Below, piece by piece: positions 17,684 to 26,829 of a DNA stretch of 64,000 nucleotides (position 1 is its first letter; every line of letters starts with the position of its first letter). The notes under the pieces are model-generated. The model saw nothing but the letters and a program-made list of their open reading frames with translations, made no database searches and had not been told where the DNA came from. Source of the stretch: Thermoanaerobacterales bacterium (GTDB lineage: Bacteria; Bacillota; Thermosediminibacteria; Thermosediminibacterales; Tepidanaerobacteraceae); the NCBI GenBank assembly GCA_012840135.1, contig DUMA01000022.1:1-64000 (forward strand). The letters run 5' to 3'. Position numbers and translations under genes: made by a program.

Positions 17684-18566
17684 ATTTGAAAAATTATTGA
17701 ATCAAAGAGCAAAAATAGTCGATGCTGCTCTGGATTTTTATTTGCCCAGGGAAAGTGATTATCCGGAGAAGATACATAGAGCAATGCGATACAGCGCTCT
17801 TGCCGGAGGGAAAAGGTTAAGACCCGTAATGGTTATGGAAAGCGCGAAACTGTTCGGTTTACCCTTTGAAAAAGTCCTTCCTACTGCTTGCGGCATAGAA
17901 ATGATACATACTTATTCGCTCATACACGATGATTTGCCCGTGATGGACAATGACGATTACCGGCGCGGAAAGCCCACCTGTCATAAAGTTTTTGGAGATG
18001 CGGTAGCGTTGCTGGCCGGAGATGCTCTTCTAACACATGCTTTTTCAGTCATTTCAAAAAACTCCAGAATTGATGGTATTTCTCCTTTAGCGGTGATTGA
18101 AGTAATAGAGAGGGTGGCCTGTGAAGCCGGCAGCAAGGGAATGGTGGGGGGTCAAACTGTAGATATAGAAACAACCGGTATGAGTATAGATAAAGAAACT
18201 CTATTATATATTGACAGGCATAAGACAGGATGCTTGATCTGTGCTTCACTCTGGGCCGGCGCAAGACTTGCCGAAGCTTCAAAGCAGGATTTAAATGTGA
18301 TAAACAAATATGGTGAAAAGATCGGCTTAATATTTCAAATAGTTGATGATATCCTGGATATCAAGGGTGATGAAAAATTACTAGGCAAACCTATAGGTAG
18401 TGATGCAAAAAATAAAAAAAATACTTTTCCTTCCCTTTTAGGTTTTCAAGAATCTCTTGAAATGCTGGAATGTCTCTGCAAGGAAGCAAAAGGGCTTATA
18501 TCCGAGTTCGATGGCAGCGATTTTTTTATGAATCTGGTAGATTATTTAAAGTCAAGGCGTTATTGA
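17658..18566 (+). CDS. ispA: Polyprenyl synthase (farnesyl diphosphate synthase type)
   Basis: A trans-prenyltransferase of about 300 residues that condenses IPP with allylic diphosphates. First Asp-rich motif HDDLPVMDNDDYRRGKP, second motif FQIVDDILDIKGDEKLLGK; also GGKRLRPVM and GGQTVDIE. Product length (C15 or C20) cannot be fixed from sequence. The ATG at 17658 has no clear ribosome site; an in-frame TTG at 17676 lies 11 nt after GGAGG and may be the real start. The xseA-xseB-ispA order is standard; the dxs gene that often follows is replaced here by the OLE RNA/oapA pair. Confidence 0.95.
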   Translation: MEVLKRLDEFEKLLNQRAKIVDAALDFYLPRESDYPEKIHRAMRYSALAGGKRLRPVMVMESAKLFGLPFEKVLPTACGIEMIHTYSLIHDDLPVMDNDDYRRGKPTCHKVFGDAVALLAGDALLTHAFSVISKNSRIDGISPLAVIEVIERVACEAGSKGMVGGQTVDIETTGMSIDKETLLYIDRHKTGCLICASLWAGARLAEASKQDLNVINKYGEKIGLIFQIVDDILDIKGDEKLLGKPIGSDAKNKKNTFPSLLGFQESLEMLECLCKEAKGLISEFDGSDFFMNLVDYLKSRRY

Positions 18567-18671
18567 ATCCTGTGGTGTTTCGTTGTATGAATCATTGACC
18601 AGTGTTGATGCACTATATTTCAGTAAGTGGGTTTAGCCTGCTTTTTTGGTTGATAGCCGCTTTTTATCAAT

Positions 18672-18700
18672 TTGAAGGGCTATATCTTTTGTGATATAAT
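18672..18700 (+). promoter_or_regulatory. Promoter of the OLE RNA
   Basis: TTGAAG (18672-18677), a 17-nt spacer and a perfect TATAAT (18695-18700). The predicted start near 18707 lies 9 nt before the left strand of the RNA's closing helix. Confidence 0.7.
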
Positions 18701-18706
18701 AATTTT

Positions 18707-19322
18707 CGAATCGAAAAACAGGTGGTACAGTATTCTAGTCAAAATCGCTTCTCTGAAGGCGGGGCTAAAAATCCGTCAAGGGCACATCGATGAAGTTCCT
18801 AGTGCTGGCTGCCGACGCCCAGTCGGGGGCTGGTGCTGGGAGTAAGGGAGCTGGGGCGATCTACAATGGCATGTAGGCGTTGACCCTACTCCCGTGGAGA
18901 CCCAAGTTCGTGACTGAAAGGGATATCCTGAAGTTATGGCTTGGGGTGTGAACCTGCATTCGATTACATGTTGGGTGCAGTGTAGCCTGCCTTGAGTGAA
19001 AAGGGTGGAAAAAGGCATTTTGGTCCAAAATTTGAATTGGCCAATTCAAATTTTGGAGAATACCCTTTGAAACCTTTTTTGCAAAAGAGGCTAGGAGAAG
19101 ATGGATTTTGGTGGGGAAAACCCCTAGACTGTTCCATATGGAAGTGGATTGAGGATTACAGTGTGGACTAAGTGGTAATCTAGCATTGCCTATGGTGACA
19201 TGGCAAAGGCGGGCTTAAAGGGGAACCGTCTTATCGGCGACGATAGGATGCCTTCCTGGGAAATCCAGCTGGACCTAAGCCACAAAATTTACTCAATTCA
19301 CTGCCACCTGTTTCGGTAAACT
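18707..19322 (+). ncRNA. ole: OLE RNA (ornate large extremophilic RNA)
   Basis: A gap of 771 nt between ispA and oapA has no credible + strand ORF and a GC content above its surroundings. It has its own promoter, and its ends can pair: AAACAGGTGG (18716-18725) with CCACCTGTTT (19304-19313), a perfect 10-bp closing helix. The resulting length of about 610 nt equals that known for OLE RNAs. The position is right: after ispA and directly before the gene for its membrane partner OapA. OLE RNAs form membrane-associated ribonucleoprotein particles linked to stress tolerance. The exact 3' end is uncertain. Confidence 0.9.
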
Positions 19323-19337
19323 TATGGAGGTTAAAAG

Positions 19338-19970
19338 TTGAGTTCCGACTCAAAAAAATATATTTCCGGGAAAACATCAAAAAAGAATAGAAATAATGAA
19401 AACAACGGAGGTACAAAGGCTAAGTGGGTATATCGGGTTTTTATTTTAGCGTTTGGACTGTCCGTTTTTTTTAGTTTTATTTCTGAAACAGTTATGGACA
19501 GGGTAAACATCATTGTTTCAGTTTTTTTATTGCTGATAATAATAGCCATAGGCATCCTATTTGATATTATAGGTATCGCCGTAACTTCTGCCAGCGAAAC
19601 TCCTTTCCACGCCATGGCTGCAGACAAAGTGCCGGGTGGAAGGGAAGCAGTAAAATTAATACGCAATGCCGATATAGTATCGAATTTTTGCAATGATGTG
19701 GTTGGAGATATTTGCGGGATAGTCAGCGGTGCAGCAGGTGCAGCTATGGTGATTAAAATTCTTGTTCTTGCAAAAAGTATAAATGAAACAGTTTTAAGTA
19801 TATTTATGGCAGGGGTTATTTCGACTTTAACCATAGGCGGTAAGGCTATAGGAAAAGGTATAGCGATAAAGAATTCAAAAAAAGTGGTTCATGGGGTGGC
19901 ATTGTTCCTGAATCTTTTGAAAAAGCGCATGGGGATCGATTTGTTCCCAAGTGGCAATGGTAAAAAGTAA
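19338..19970 (+). CDS. oapA: OLE-associated membrane protein OapA
   Basis: A 210-residue basic membrane protein with about four hydrophobic segments; charged, Lys/Asn-rich N-terminal 30 residues suit RNA contact. The block ILFDIIGIAVTSASETPFHAMAADKVPG, with its conserved Asp in the second helix, is characteristic of the OapA family. The TTG at 19338 is 7 nt after GGAGG (19326-19330), which lies only about 13 nt beyond the OLE closing helix, so RNA and protein genes are probably co-transcribed. OapA binds OLE RNA and localises it to the membrane. Confidence 0.92.
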   Translation: MSSDSKKYISGKTSKKNRNNENNGGTKAKWVYRVFILAFGLSVFFSFISETVMDRVNIIVSVFLLLIIIAIGILFDIIGIAVTSASETPFHAMAADKVPGGREAVKLIRNADIVSNFCNDVVGDICGIVSGAAGAAMVIKILVLAKSINETVLSIFMAGVISTLTIGGKAIGKGIAIKNSKKVVHGVALFLNLLKKRMGIDLFPSGNGKK

Positions 19971-19992
19971 TCGATACGATGGGATGATTTAA

Positions 19993-20796
19993 ATGAGCAA
20001 TATAAAGGAACGGCTGGATGTTTTGCTTGTGCAGAAAGGCTTTTTCCCGAGCAGAGAAAGAGCTAAAGCAGAAATTATGGCAGGCAATGTTTATGTGGAA
20101 GACAGGCTTCTTGATAAACCCGGAAGTTTGGTGAATATAGACAGCAGGATAGAGATAAAAGGAAAAGCCATTCCCTATGTCAGCCGCGGAGGATTGAAGT
20201 TGGAAAAAGCCTTATCTGTTTTTAACATACAATCCGAGGGTAAAGTTGCCATCGATGCAGGTGCATCTACTGGTGGCTTTACCGATTGTCTCCTGAAAAA
20301 TGGCGTCCGAAAAGTTTTTGCAGTCGATGTGGGTTATGGTCAGCTTGATTACGGTCTGAGAAATGATCCGAGAGTAGTTGTCTTAGAAAGAACTAATGTG
20401 CGCTATTTGAATATGGAAGATATAGGCGAAATGGTAGATATAATAACAGCTGATCTGTCATTTATATCACTCTCACTGGTTTTTAAACCTTTTAAAGAAT
20501 TGTTGAAAGATGATGGAGATCTGATAGTCCTAATTAAACCCCAATTCGAAGTGGAAAAACAGGAAGTCGGAAAAAATGGTGTAGTAAGAAGCATAAAATT
20601 GCATGAAAAAGCTATAAAAAGAGTCTTCGAAAGCGCCAATGAAAACAACTTTTTTGAATGGGGGCTTGATTTTTCTCCTATTACAGGTCCTAAAGGGAAC
20701 ATCGAATTTCTTGGATGGTTTAAGAAATGCCCGAAGCAGGAAGGGATCATAGATATAGAAAAAGTTGTTGAAAATGCTCATTTAAAATTGCTTTGA
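19993..20796 (+). CDS. TlyA family rRNA 2'-O-methyltransferase
   Basis: 267 residues: an N-terminal S4 RNA-binding domain (KERLDVLLVQKGFFPSRERAKAEIMAGNVYV) and an FtsJ/RrmJ-like SAM domain (AIDAGASTGGFTDCLLKNGVRKVFAVDVGYGQLDYGLR, then IKPQFEVEKQEVGKNGVV). It probably methylates riboses of 16S/23S rRNA. The tlyA-nadK-argR-recN-spoIVB-spo0A order is conserved in Firmicutes; one extra gene is inserted here. Confidence 0.95.
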   Translation: MSNIKERLDVLLVQKGFFPSRERAKAEIMAGNVYVEDRLLDKPGSLVNIDSRIEIKGKAIPYVSRGGLKLEKALSVFNIQSEGKVAIDAGASTGGFTDCLLKNGVRKVFAVDVGYGQLDYGLRNDPRVVVLERTNVRYLNMEDIGEMVDIITADLSFISLSLVFKPFKELLKDDGDLIVLIKPQFEVEKQEVGKNGVVRSIKLHEKAIKRVFESANENNFFEWGLDFSPITGPKGNIEFLGWFKKCPKQEGIIDIEKVVENAHLKLL

Positions 20797-20845
20797 AAGG
20801 AAAATTAATTTTTTTGTAGAATTATTGCTTAGGGAAGGAAACTAG

Positions 20846-21367
20846 ATGAATAACCTTTTTTATATTTTTCTCTGGATATTTCTTGGGGCTGCAGCGGCAG
20901 TTACATTTTTAAAATATTTCAGGCGATGGAAAATCAAAAAAAGAATTTTCAAAGCAAGGAAACTGGAGCGCAAAGCGGTGGAATTATTGAAAAAAAACGG
21001 TTTTGAAGTAGTAGAACTTCAAAAAGAAAGTCATTATACACTTTTCATTGACGGGAAACCTTACAAGGCTGCCGTAAAAGCCGATATGATAGTAAAAAAA
21101 CACAATAAAATCTACGTTGCGGAAGTAAAATCCGGTGACCGTTCGCCCTCTCCAAGATTCATAGATACCCGGCGGCAACTTCTGGAATATTATCTCGTGT
21201 ACAGACCCAAAGGATTGCTTCTTGTGGATATGGAAAAAGAAAAAATACGAAAAGTAGAGTATTCCATGTTAAATTCTGGATATCCTTCGTGGCTGGATTA
21301 TGTTGGATGGCCTGCAATAATTCTCTTTGTCGGGTTTATCATAGGTTTTTTAACCAGAGGTGTTTGA
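20846..21367 (+). CDS. Membrane-anchored PD-(D/E)XK nuclease-like protein
   Basis: A 173-residue protein with a membrane helix at each end (FYIFLWIFLGAAAAVTFLKYF and WPAIILFVGFIIGFLTRG) and a basic soluble domain between. The domain has the core pattern of the PD-(D/E)XK nuclease fold: a helix with Glu (ERKAVELLKKNGFEVV), KADMIV with the acidic residue, YVAEVKSG as the E-x-K strand and RRQLLEYY as the following helix. Family members cut or bind nucleic acids. I do not recognise a named family. It sits between tlyA and nadK in the OLE neighbourhood. Confidence 0.65.
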   Translation: MNNLFYIFLWIFLGAAAAVTFLKYFRRWKIKKRIFKARKLERKAVELLKKNGFEVVELQKESHYTLFIDGKPYKAAVKADMIVKKHNKIYVAEVKSGDRSPSPRFIDTRRQLLEYYLVYRPKGLLLVDMEKEKIRKVEYSMLNSGYPSWLDYVGWPAIILFVGFIIGFLTRGV

Positions 21368-21368
21368 C

Positions 21369-22232
21369 ATGAAGACGGTGGGTTTATTCCCAAACATGTT
21401 AAAAAAAAATTCTGTAAGAGTAACCAATGCAGTAATAAACTGGTTTCAAGAAAGAGACTGCAGGGTGCTGATACCGGATAATGTGGCGGAGTCTTTGGAT
21501 GCAACCGCTACCCGAATCGAAAGTGATAAAATTTTTGACAAAATAGATGTTGCAGTAACTCTCGGAGGGGATGGAACTCTCCTGAACATTGCAAGGCAGT
21601 TGGCTCCTTATGAAGTGCCCATACTGGGGATTAACATGGGTCATATGGGTTTTCTGACGGAGATAGAACTTCCCGACTTGTACAGAGATCTTGAATTATT
21701 TGATGAAAATAAGTACTTTATTGATACGCGCATGATGCTGGAAGCTCAGGTTATCCGTGAAAAACGTATTCTTGAAAAATTTATAACCCTGAATGATGCG
21801 GTGGTGACCAAAGGACCTTTTGCCAGATTAATAAGGCTGAAAGTTTTTTCTAACGGAGCATATATAGATACATATCCTTCAGATGGCTTAATTATATCTA
21901 CACCCACCGGTTCCACGGCTTATTCTCTATCAGCCGGTGGCCCCATAATTAATCCTGGTATAGAATTAATATTACTTACCCCAATATGCCCACATACTCT
22001 TAGAAGCAGGTCAATCGTGCTTTCGAAGGATGATATAATAAAAATACAGGTGATCGCAGAACATCCCGAGACTATGCTGACGGTAGATGGACAACAGGGT
22101 TACAGACTTTTGCCCGGGGATGAGGTGATTGTAAAAAAATCCGATTACCGTACCAGACTTATAAGAATTAAAAAAAGAAGTTTCTATGATGTTTTGAGAA
22201 AAAAGCTGACCGAGGTAAATTATAAAGAATAG
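21369..22232 (+). CDS. nadK: NAD kinase
   Basis: About 287 residues; phosphorylates NAD to NADP. Seen: GGDGT at residues 66-70 ([14 protein letters not shown]), [29 protein letters not shown] and PICPHTL. The ATG at 21369 is preferred over the GTG at 21360, which lies in the previous gene's stop region; AGAGGTG is upstream. Confidence 0.97.
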   Translation: MKTVGLFPNMLKKNSVRVTNAVINWFQERDCRVLIPDNVAESLDATATRIESDKIFDKIDVAVTLGGDGTLLNIARQLAPYEVPILGINMGHMGFLTEIELPDLYRDLELFDENKYFIDTRMMLEAQVIREKRILEKFITLNDAVVTKGPFARLIRLKVFSNGAYIDTYPSDGLIISTPTGSTAYSLSAGGPIINPGIELILLTPICPHTLRSRSIVLSKDDIIKIQVIAEHPETMLTVDGQQGYRLLPGDEVIVKKSDYRTRLIRIKKRSFYDVLRKKLTEVNYKE

Positions 22233-22243
22233 GAGGTAACCTC

Positions 22244-22690
22244 TTGAAAGCCAAACGGCACATGAAAATAAGGGAAATAATCAAAGAAAAACCAATAGAA
22301 ACTCAGGAGGAACTGGCAGAAGAACTTAGAAACCAGGGTTTTAATGTCACCCAGGCTACGGTATCCCGGGATATCAAGGAGTTAAGGCTTATTAAGGTTT
22401 TGAGGGATAATAAACATTACTGCTATGCAGAGCCTGAGAGGAGTGCTTTCATTTCAGATAAGCTGCTTAGGATGTTAAGGGAATCCATCATAAGCATTGC
22501 ATATTCGGAAAATCTGATAGTAATTAAAACCCTGTCAGGTACCGCTCCGGCTGCTGCCGAGGCCATTGATGGCCTGAACTGGAGTGAAATCATAGGAACA
22601 ATAGCGGGAGACAACACTATACTGGTCATAGCCAGTTCAAAATCGGTAGTTAAAGATGTGGTGGAAAAGTTTGAAAATATTATAAAATAA
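22244..22690 (+). CDS. argR: Arginine repressor ArgR
   Basis: 148 residues: winged-helix N-terminal domain ([41 protein letters not shown]) and C-terminal oligomerisation/arginine-binding domain ([12 protein letters not shown]...[14 protein letters not shown] with the GT-A-D residues). The TTG start is 7 nt after AGGAGG. It occupies its standard place before recN. Confidence 0.97.
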   Translation: MKAKRHMKIREIIKEKPIETQEELAEELRNQGFNVTQATVSRDIKELRLIKVLRDNKHYCYAEPERSAFISDKLLRMLRESIISIAYSENLIVIKTLSGTAPAAAEAIDGLNWSEIIGTIAGDNTILVIASSKSVVKDVVEKFENIIK

Positions 22691-22702
22691 GGAGGCAGTT
22701 TG

Positions 22703-24427
22703 ATGCTCCTTAAACTCCATATAAAAGATTTTGCCTTAATAGATGATATTGAAATAACTTTCAGGGATGGTTTGAATATCCTTACAGGAGAGACTGGAGC
22801 TGGAAAATCTATTATTATTGACGCTATAAGTGTAATCATTGGAGAAAGGGCTTCCGTTGAATACATCAGGACAGGCAAGCAAAGCTCGATAATTGAGGCT
22901 GTTTTTGATTGTAAAAACATTGATGTTGTAAAAATACTTGAAGAATACGGTATAGAAAATGAAGACAACCTTCTATTTATTGACAGGGAAATAACCGTTC
23001 AGGGGAGAAGCTTTTGCCATATAAACGGTAAAATTGTGCCGGCTTCCGTTTTAAAAAGAATTGGTAGACATTTGATAGATATTCACGGCCAGCATCAACA
23101 TCAATCCCTTTTAGACAGTCAGAATCACTTACAATTACTGGATTTATTTGGTGCAGAAGATATTGTGGAGGCCAAAAAAAAAGTTCAGGAGTATTACAGA
23201 GAGTACCGGCATCTAATTAAAACAATACAAGACCTGGATAAAAATCGGACGGAATTTAACAGGCAAAAAGATAGACTGAAATATGAGGTTGATGAGATAG
23301 AAAAAGCCGCATTAAAGATTGATGAAGACGTATTGCTGGAAGAAGAAAAACAGATTCTGCAAAATGCAGAAAAAATTTATCAGGTTTTGGAAAAAAGTTA
23401 TAATATTATCTATCGTGGAGAGGATACTCCATCCATTATAGATAGTATAAATACGATAATCGGTGGATTTGAAGAAATAAAAGATTTTTACAGACCGGTC
23501 TGCCCTCATCTTGATTTTTTAAAAAATGTTCTATTTGAATTTGAAGACATATCTTATAATCTGAGGATGTTAAAAGATTCAATTGAATTTGATCCACAGA
23601 GGCTCGATGAAGTCCAGACCAGACTGGATCTTATTGATAGGCTCAGATCTAAATACAACATGAGTATAGCTGAGCTTCTGGATTACAAAAAACAGGCTGC
23701 AGCCAAACTGGATGAAGTGTACAACATTGACGAAGAAATTGACAATTTAAAAGCGAAATTGCAGAACATAACATTAAAACTTGCTGAAAAAGCCAATGAA
23801 CTTCATTTCTTGAGGGAAAAAGTTGCATTGAAGCTGGAAGGGGATATTTCAAAGGAATTAAAAGACCTGGGAATGAAAAACATAAAATTTTCCGTTAATT
23901 TTACCCGGCAGCATGATGAACATGGTATAGAAATAGACAATGCAAAAGTAAAAATCTCAGAAGAAGGTTTTGACCAGGTTGAGTTTATGATTTCCACAAA
24001 TCCCGGAGAACCTCTAAAACCACTGGCTAAAATAATTTCCGGTGGAGAAACATCGCGCATAATGCTGGCTATGAAAAACATAATGGCAAAAGTAGACAAC
24101 ATACCATGCCTTATTTTTGACGAAATTGATACTGGGATTGGAGGGAGGACGGCTCAAATAGTGGGAGAAAAGCTTGCAATGGTGGCCAGAAGCCATCAAG
24201 TTCTGTGCGTGACACATTCACCGCAAATAGCAAGTCTTGGTGATGCTCATTTTTTAATAAAAAAGCAAACCACAGACGGGATAACTTCTACAAAGGTTTC
24301 AGAATTGACAGGTGATGAAAGAATTAATGAATTGGCACGGATGCTTGGAGGGGCCAAAATAACCGATAATACTCTCGCCCATGCCGGAGAAATGCTGGAA
24401 TTGGCAAAAAAAATAAAAAAACCTTAA
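22703..24427 (+). CDS. recN: DNA repair protein RecN
   Basis: An SMC-like ATPase of about 574 residues acting in double-strand-break repair. Walker A GETGAGKSIIIDAI; long coiled coils between about 155 and 370; the signature ISGGETSRIMLAMK; Walker B CLIFDEIDTGIGG; the switch His in VLCVTHSPQIA. The ATG at 22703 follows AGGAGG with 7-nt spacing and is better placed than the TTG at 22700. A strong terminator follows. Confidence 0.98.
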   Translation: MLLKLHIKDFALIDDIEITFRDGLNILTGETGAGKSIIIDAISVIIGERASVEYIRTGKQSSIIEAVFDCKNIDVVKILEEYGIENEDNLLFIDREITVQGRSFCHINGKIVPASVLKRIGRHLIDIHGQHQHQSLLDSQNHLQLLDLFGAEDIVEAKKKVQEYYREYRHLIKTIQDLDKNRTEFNRQKDRLKYEVDEIEKAALKIDEDVLLEEEKQILQNAEKIYQVLEKSYNIIYRGEDTPSIIDSINTIIGGFEEIKDFYRPVCPHLDFLKNVLFEFEDISYNLRMLKDSIEFDPQRLDEVQTRLDLIDRLRSKYNMSIAELLDYKKQAAAKLDEVYNIDEEIDNLKAKLQNITLKLAEKANELHFLREKVALKLEGDISKELKDLGMKNIKFSVNFTRQHDEHGIEIDNAKVKISEEGFDQVEFMISTNPGEPLKPLAKIISGGETSRIMLAMKNIMAKVDNIPCLIFDEIDTGIGGRTAQIVGEKLAMVARSHQVLCVTHSPQIASLGDAHFLIKKQTTDGITSTKVSELTGDERINELARMLGGAKITDNTLAHAGEMLELAKKIKKP

Positions 24428-24434
24428 AAAGCCT

Positions 24435-24463
24435 AAAAAGAGCCCGAAAAGGGCTTTTTTTTT
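24435..24463 (+). terminator. Terminator after recN
   Basis: AGCCC-gaaaa-GGGCT with A-rich left flank and nine T residues (24435-24463). It isolates the spoIVB transcript. Confidence 0.93.
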
Positions 24464-24483
24464 GCAAAAATTTACTTTTTTTA

Positions 24484-24546
24484 TTACGGTATAAAAAGAT
24501 TTTTTAAGGGTTATCTTATTCTTCAGACCACTTTTTTATACCGTAA
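24484..24546. repeat. 14-bp inverted repeat around the spoIVB promoter and leader
   Basis: TTACGGTATAAAAA (24484-24497) is the exact inverse of TTTTTATACCGTAA (24533-24546), separated by 35 nt. The left arm contains the GTATA -35 element; the right arm runs into the AAGGAG Shine-Dalgarno sequence (24545-24550). Confidence 0.85.
24489..24518 (+). promoter_or_regulatory. Sigma-F/G-type promoter for spoIVB
   Basis: GTATA (24489-24493), 15 nt, GGTTATCTTA (24509-24518). This fits the forespore consensus GYWTA-N15-GGNNANANTR with one mismatch. In B. subtilis spoIVB is transcribed by sigma-F and sigma-G. Confidence 0.6.
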
Positions 24547-24558
24547 GGAGTGAAAATT

Positions 24559-25875
24559 TTGCAAAATAACAAAGCAAAAAAAATTATTGGTATTTTTTTG
24601 GCATTTTTCATATTAGTAACTGCTGTTGTCCTTGATTATTATAGTTTTTACGATTTTCCGAATGAAATCAGAATAATAGAAGGCAAACAGCAAGAAATAA
24701 AATTTAAAGTTCCATTGACCTTTCAGTTATTTTGCGATCAAAGTGATTTTTTAACTATAAACGGAAACCGAGTAAAAGATAAATTGAATTTAAATTTGAA
24801 GGATCCGGTTATTATCCAATCTTCAAAGCTCGGAACATACAACCTTGAATTCAGATTGCTAGGAATTATTCCCGTCAAAAAGATGACAGTCCATGTTTTA
24901 CCCGAAATCAGAGTTATTCCAGGCGGACATTCCATAGGGGTAAAGTTAAGGCCCAATGGAGTTATAGTGGTTGGATTCGCTTCGGTAGTAGATGAAAACG
25001 GTCAGAGGCATTATCCGGCCCAGGAAGCTGGTATAGAAATCGGGGATACAATTTATATGGTAAACCACCATAAAATATATCAGGCTGATGAATTATCAAG
25101 AATAGTAAATAATGATGAAGACAAGACCGTGGTGCTTTCCATAAAGAGAAACGATAGAATTATAGAAACCAGCTTAAAAGCAGTAAAAAATGATCTGGGA
25201 ATGTATCAAATTGGATTATGGGTGAGGGATATTACGGCAGGTGTTGGAACATTAACGTTTTATGATCCTGAAACCGGGTTTTACGGCGCTCTAGGGCATA
25301 TAATATCTGATGCAGATACAGGCAAAACCATCGAGATAGGTGAAGGTGAAATAATAAGAGCCAGAGTTACATCCATAGCACCGGGGCGAAAGAGCCAGCC
25401 TGGTGAAAAAAGAGGGATTTTTATCCATGAAGATAGGATAATAGGAAATATCCTGGCGAATACATCGTTTGGAATTTTTGGGAAGGCGTACTATCCTTTT
25501 CAAAATCCATACTACGGTTCTTTACCGATAGCCCCTGTAACACAGGTTCATGAAGGTAAAGCCAATATTTTGACTGTGATCAATGGCGAGAAAATAGAAA
25601 AATATGATATAGAAATCCAAAAAATCTTCAGACAAGCTTATCCAAATGGAAAAGGCATGATTATAAAAGTATGCGACCCAGAACTAATAGCCAGGACAGG
25701 CGGGATCATTCAGGGTATGAGCGGAAGTCCAATTATACAGGATGGATATCTGGTGGGAGCTGTAACACATGTCTTTGTAAATGATCCCACAAAAGGTTAC
25801 GGAGTTTTTGCAGAATGGATGATAGAGGAGGTTTCAAAATTACAATCGGGAGCACCTGTTATGAAAAAATATTAG
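24559..25875 (+). CDS. spoIVB: SpoIVB peptidase (S55)
   Basis: About 438 residues. One N-terminal membrane anchor (IIGIFLAFFILVTAVVLDYY), a PDZ domain (about 140-210, AGIEIGDTIYMVNHHKIY) and the SpoIVB serine peptidase domain with GALGHIISD (His region) and GMSGSPIIQDG (catalytic Ser). Secreted from the forespore, it triggers SpoIVFB-dependent pro-sigma-K cleavage. TTG at 24559, 8 nt after AAGGAG; the GTG at 24550 overlaps that site. It lies directly before spo0A, as in most spore-formers. Confidence 0.97.
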   Translation: MQNNKAKKIIGIFLAFFILVTAVVLDYYSFYDFPNEIRIIEGKQQEIKFKVPLTFQLFCDQSDFLTINGNRVKDKLNLNLKDPVIIQSSKLGTYNLEFRLLGIIPVKKMTVHVLPEIRVIPGGHSIGVKLRPNGVIVVGFASVVDENGQRHYPAQEAGIEIGDTIYMVNHHKIYQADELSRIVNNDEDKTVVLSIKRNDRIIETSLKAVKNDLGMYQIGLWVRDITAGVGTLTFYDPETGFYGALGHIISDADTGKTIEIGEGEIIRARVTSIAPGRKSQPGEKRGIFIHEDRIIGNILANTSFGIFGKAYYPFQNPYYGSLPIAPVTQVHEGKANILTVINGEKIEKYDIEIQKIFRQAYPNGKGMIIKVCDPELIARTGGIIQGMSGSPIIQDGYLVGAVTHVFVNDPTKGYGVFAEWMIEEVSKLQSGAPVMKKY

Positions 25876-25895
25876 AAACAAATTTTGGAATTCTA

Positions 25896-25922
25896 GGAGG
25901 AATATTCCATAATTTGTCGAAT
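25896..25922 (+). promoter_or_regulatory. Sigma-H-type promoter with overlapping 0A box, spo0A
   Basis: GGAGGAATA (25896-25904, consensus RnAGGAWWW), 11-nt spacer, GTCGAAT (25916-25922, consensus RNNGAAT). The -10 element is overlapped by TGTCGAA (25915-25921), an exact Spo0A-box core. This is consistent with sigma-H transcription and autoregulation of spo0A. A TATAAT at 25931-25936 could be a second promoter element but has no good -35. Confidence 0.65.
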
Positions 25923-25962
25923 ATAAAAAATATAATATTATTACAAAATAGGGGGGTTTTTT

Positions 25963-26748
25963 TTGAAGGATTTAAAAAAGATAAGACTATTAATCGCTGA
26001 TGACAACAGAGAGTTTTGCAACATGCTTCAGGAATTTTTTCAGGGCGAAAGTGACATGGAAGTGCTGGGCATTGCCCATGATGGTCTGGAAGCCCTGGAA
26101 AAAGTTGAAGAACTTTCTCCTGATGTCTTAATCCTGGATCTTATAATGCCAAATCTTGACGGTTTAGGAGTGATAGAAAAACTGACAGATAAGCTTAAGA
26201 AACCCAAAATCATTGTTCTTTCAGCGGTGGGGCAGGATAAAATTACACAAAAAGCCATAAACCTCGGGGCGGCTTATTATATTGTAAAACCGTTTGACTT
26301 GAATATACTTATTGAGCGCGTCCGGGAAATTACTGAAAACAGCAATTTTGCTATAAAAAAGCAAAAAAGTATAGCAGGGTCAAGTGAAAGAAAAGACAAT
26401 CTCGAAATGGAAATCACCAATATTATTCATGAAATTGGAGTTCCAGCCCATATAAAAGGCTATTTTTACCTCAGAGAAGCCATATATATGGTTATCAATA
26501 ATGTGGAGCTTCTATCTGCAGTAACGAAAGTTCTTTATCCCACGATCGCAAATAAATTCAATACCACACCCAGCAGAGTTGAAAGGGCTATAAGGCATGC
26601 TATAGAAGTTGCATGGAACAGGGGCTGTATCGAAACCATCAATAACCTGTTCGGTTATACAATACCGAAGGAAAAGGGTAAGCCAACAAATTCTGAATTT
26701 ATAGCCATGATTTCGGATAAGTTAAGGATGGAAAGAAAGGCTGGTTAA
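25963..26748 (+). CDS. spo0A: Sporulation transcription factor Spo0A
   Basis: 261 residues. Receiver domain with the acidic pocket (ADDN near residue 13), phosphoacceptor Asp59 ([13 protein letters not shown]) and KPFD. The C-terminal DNA-binding domain contains the near-invariant [18 protein letters not shown] recognition region. Master regulator of sporulation entry. The TTG start at 25963 follows GGGGGG. Followed by a terminator. Confidence 0.99.
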   Translation: MKDLKKIRLLIADDNREFCNMLQEFFQGESDMEVLGIAHDGLEALEKVEELSPDVLILDLIMPNLDGLGVIEKLTDKLKKPKIIVLSAVGQDKITQKAINLGAAYYIVKPFDLNILIERVREITENSNFAIKKQKSIAGSSERKDNLEMEITNIIHEIGVPAHIKGYFYLREAIYMVINNVELLSAVTKVLYPTIANKFNTTPSRVERAIRHAIEVAWNRGCIETINNLFGYTIPKEKGKPTNSEFIAMISDKLRMERKAG

Positions 26749-26776
26749 AAAAGCGCGTAACAACGCGCTTTTTGAA
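26747..26776 (+). terminator. Terminator after spo0A
   Basis: AAAAAGCGCG-taacaa-CGCGCTTTTT forms a perfect 10-bp stem starting at the spo0A stop, with the T-run as part of the right arm. Confidence 0.9.
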
Positions 26777-26829
26777 TTTTTAAGGGGTATATTGGAATAA
26801 TAAATTTAGAAATCGTACGAGGTGTCATT

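Noticed and set aside
18776-19049. Minus-strand ORFs inside the ispA-oapA gap
   Set aside because: They overlap the OLE RNA; their open frames result from RNA structure and higher GC, not coding.
24430-24560. Divergent second forespore promoter on the minus strand from the mirrored GTATA at spoIVB
   Set aside because: The -10 on that strand (GAATAAGATA) has two mismatches at key positions and no minus-strand gene follows.
25815-26000. 61-residue ORF bridging spoIVB and spo0A
   Set aside because: It covers the spo0A promoter and 0A box, overlaps both genes and lacks a ribosome site.
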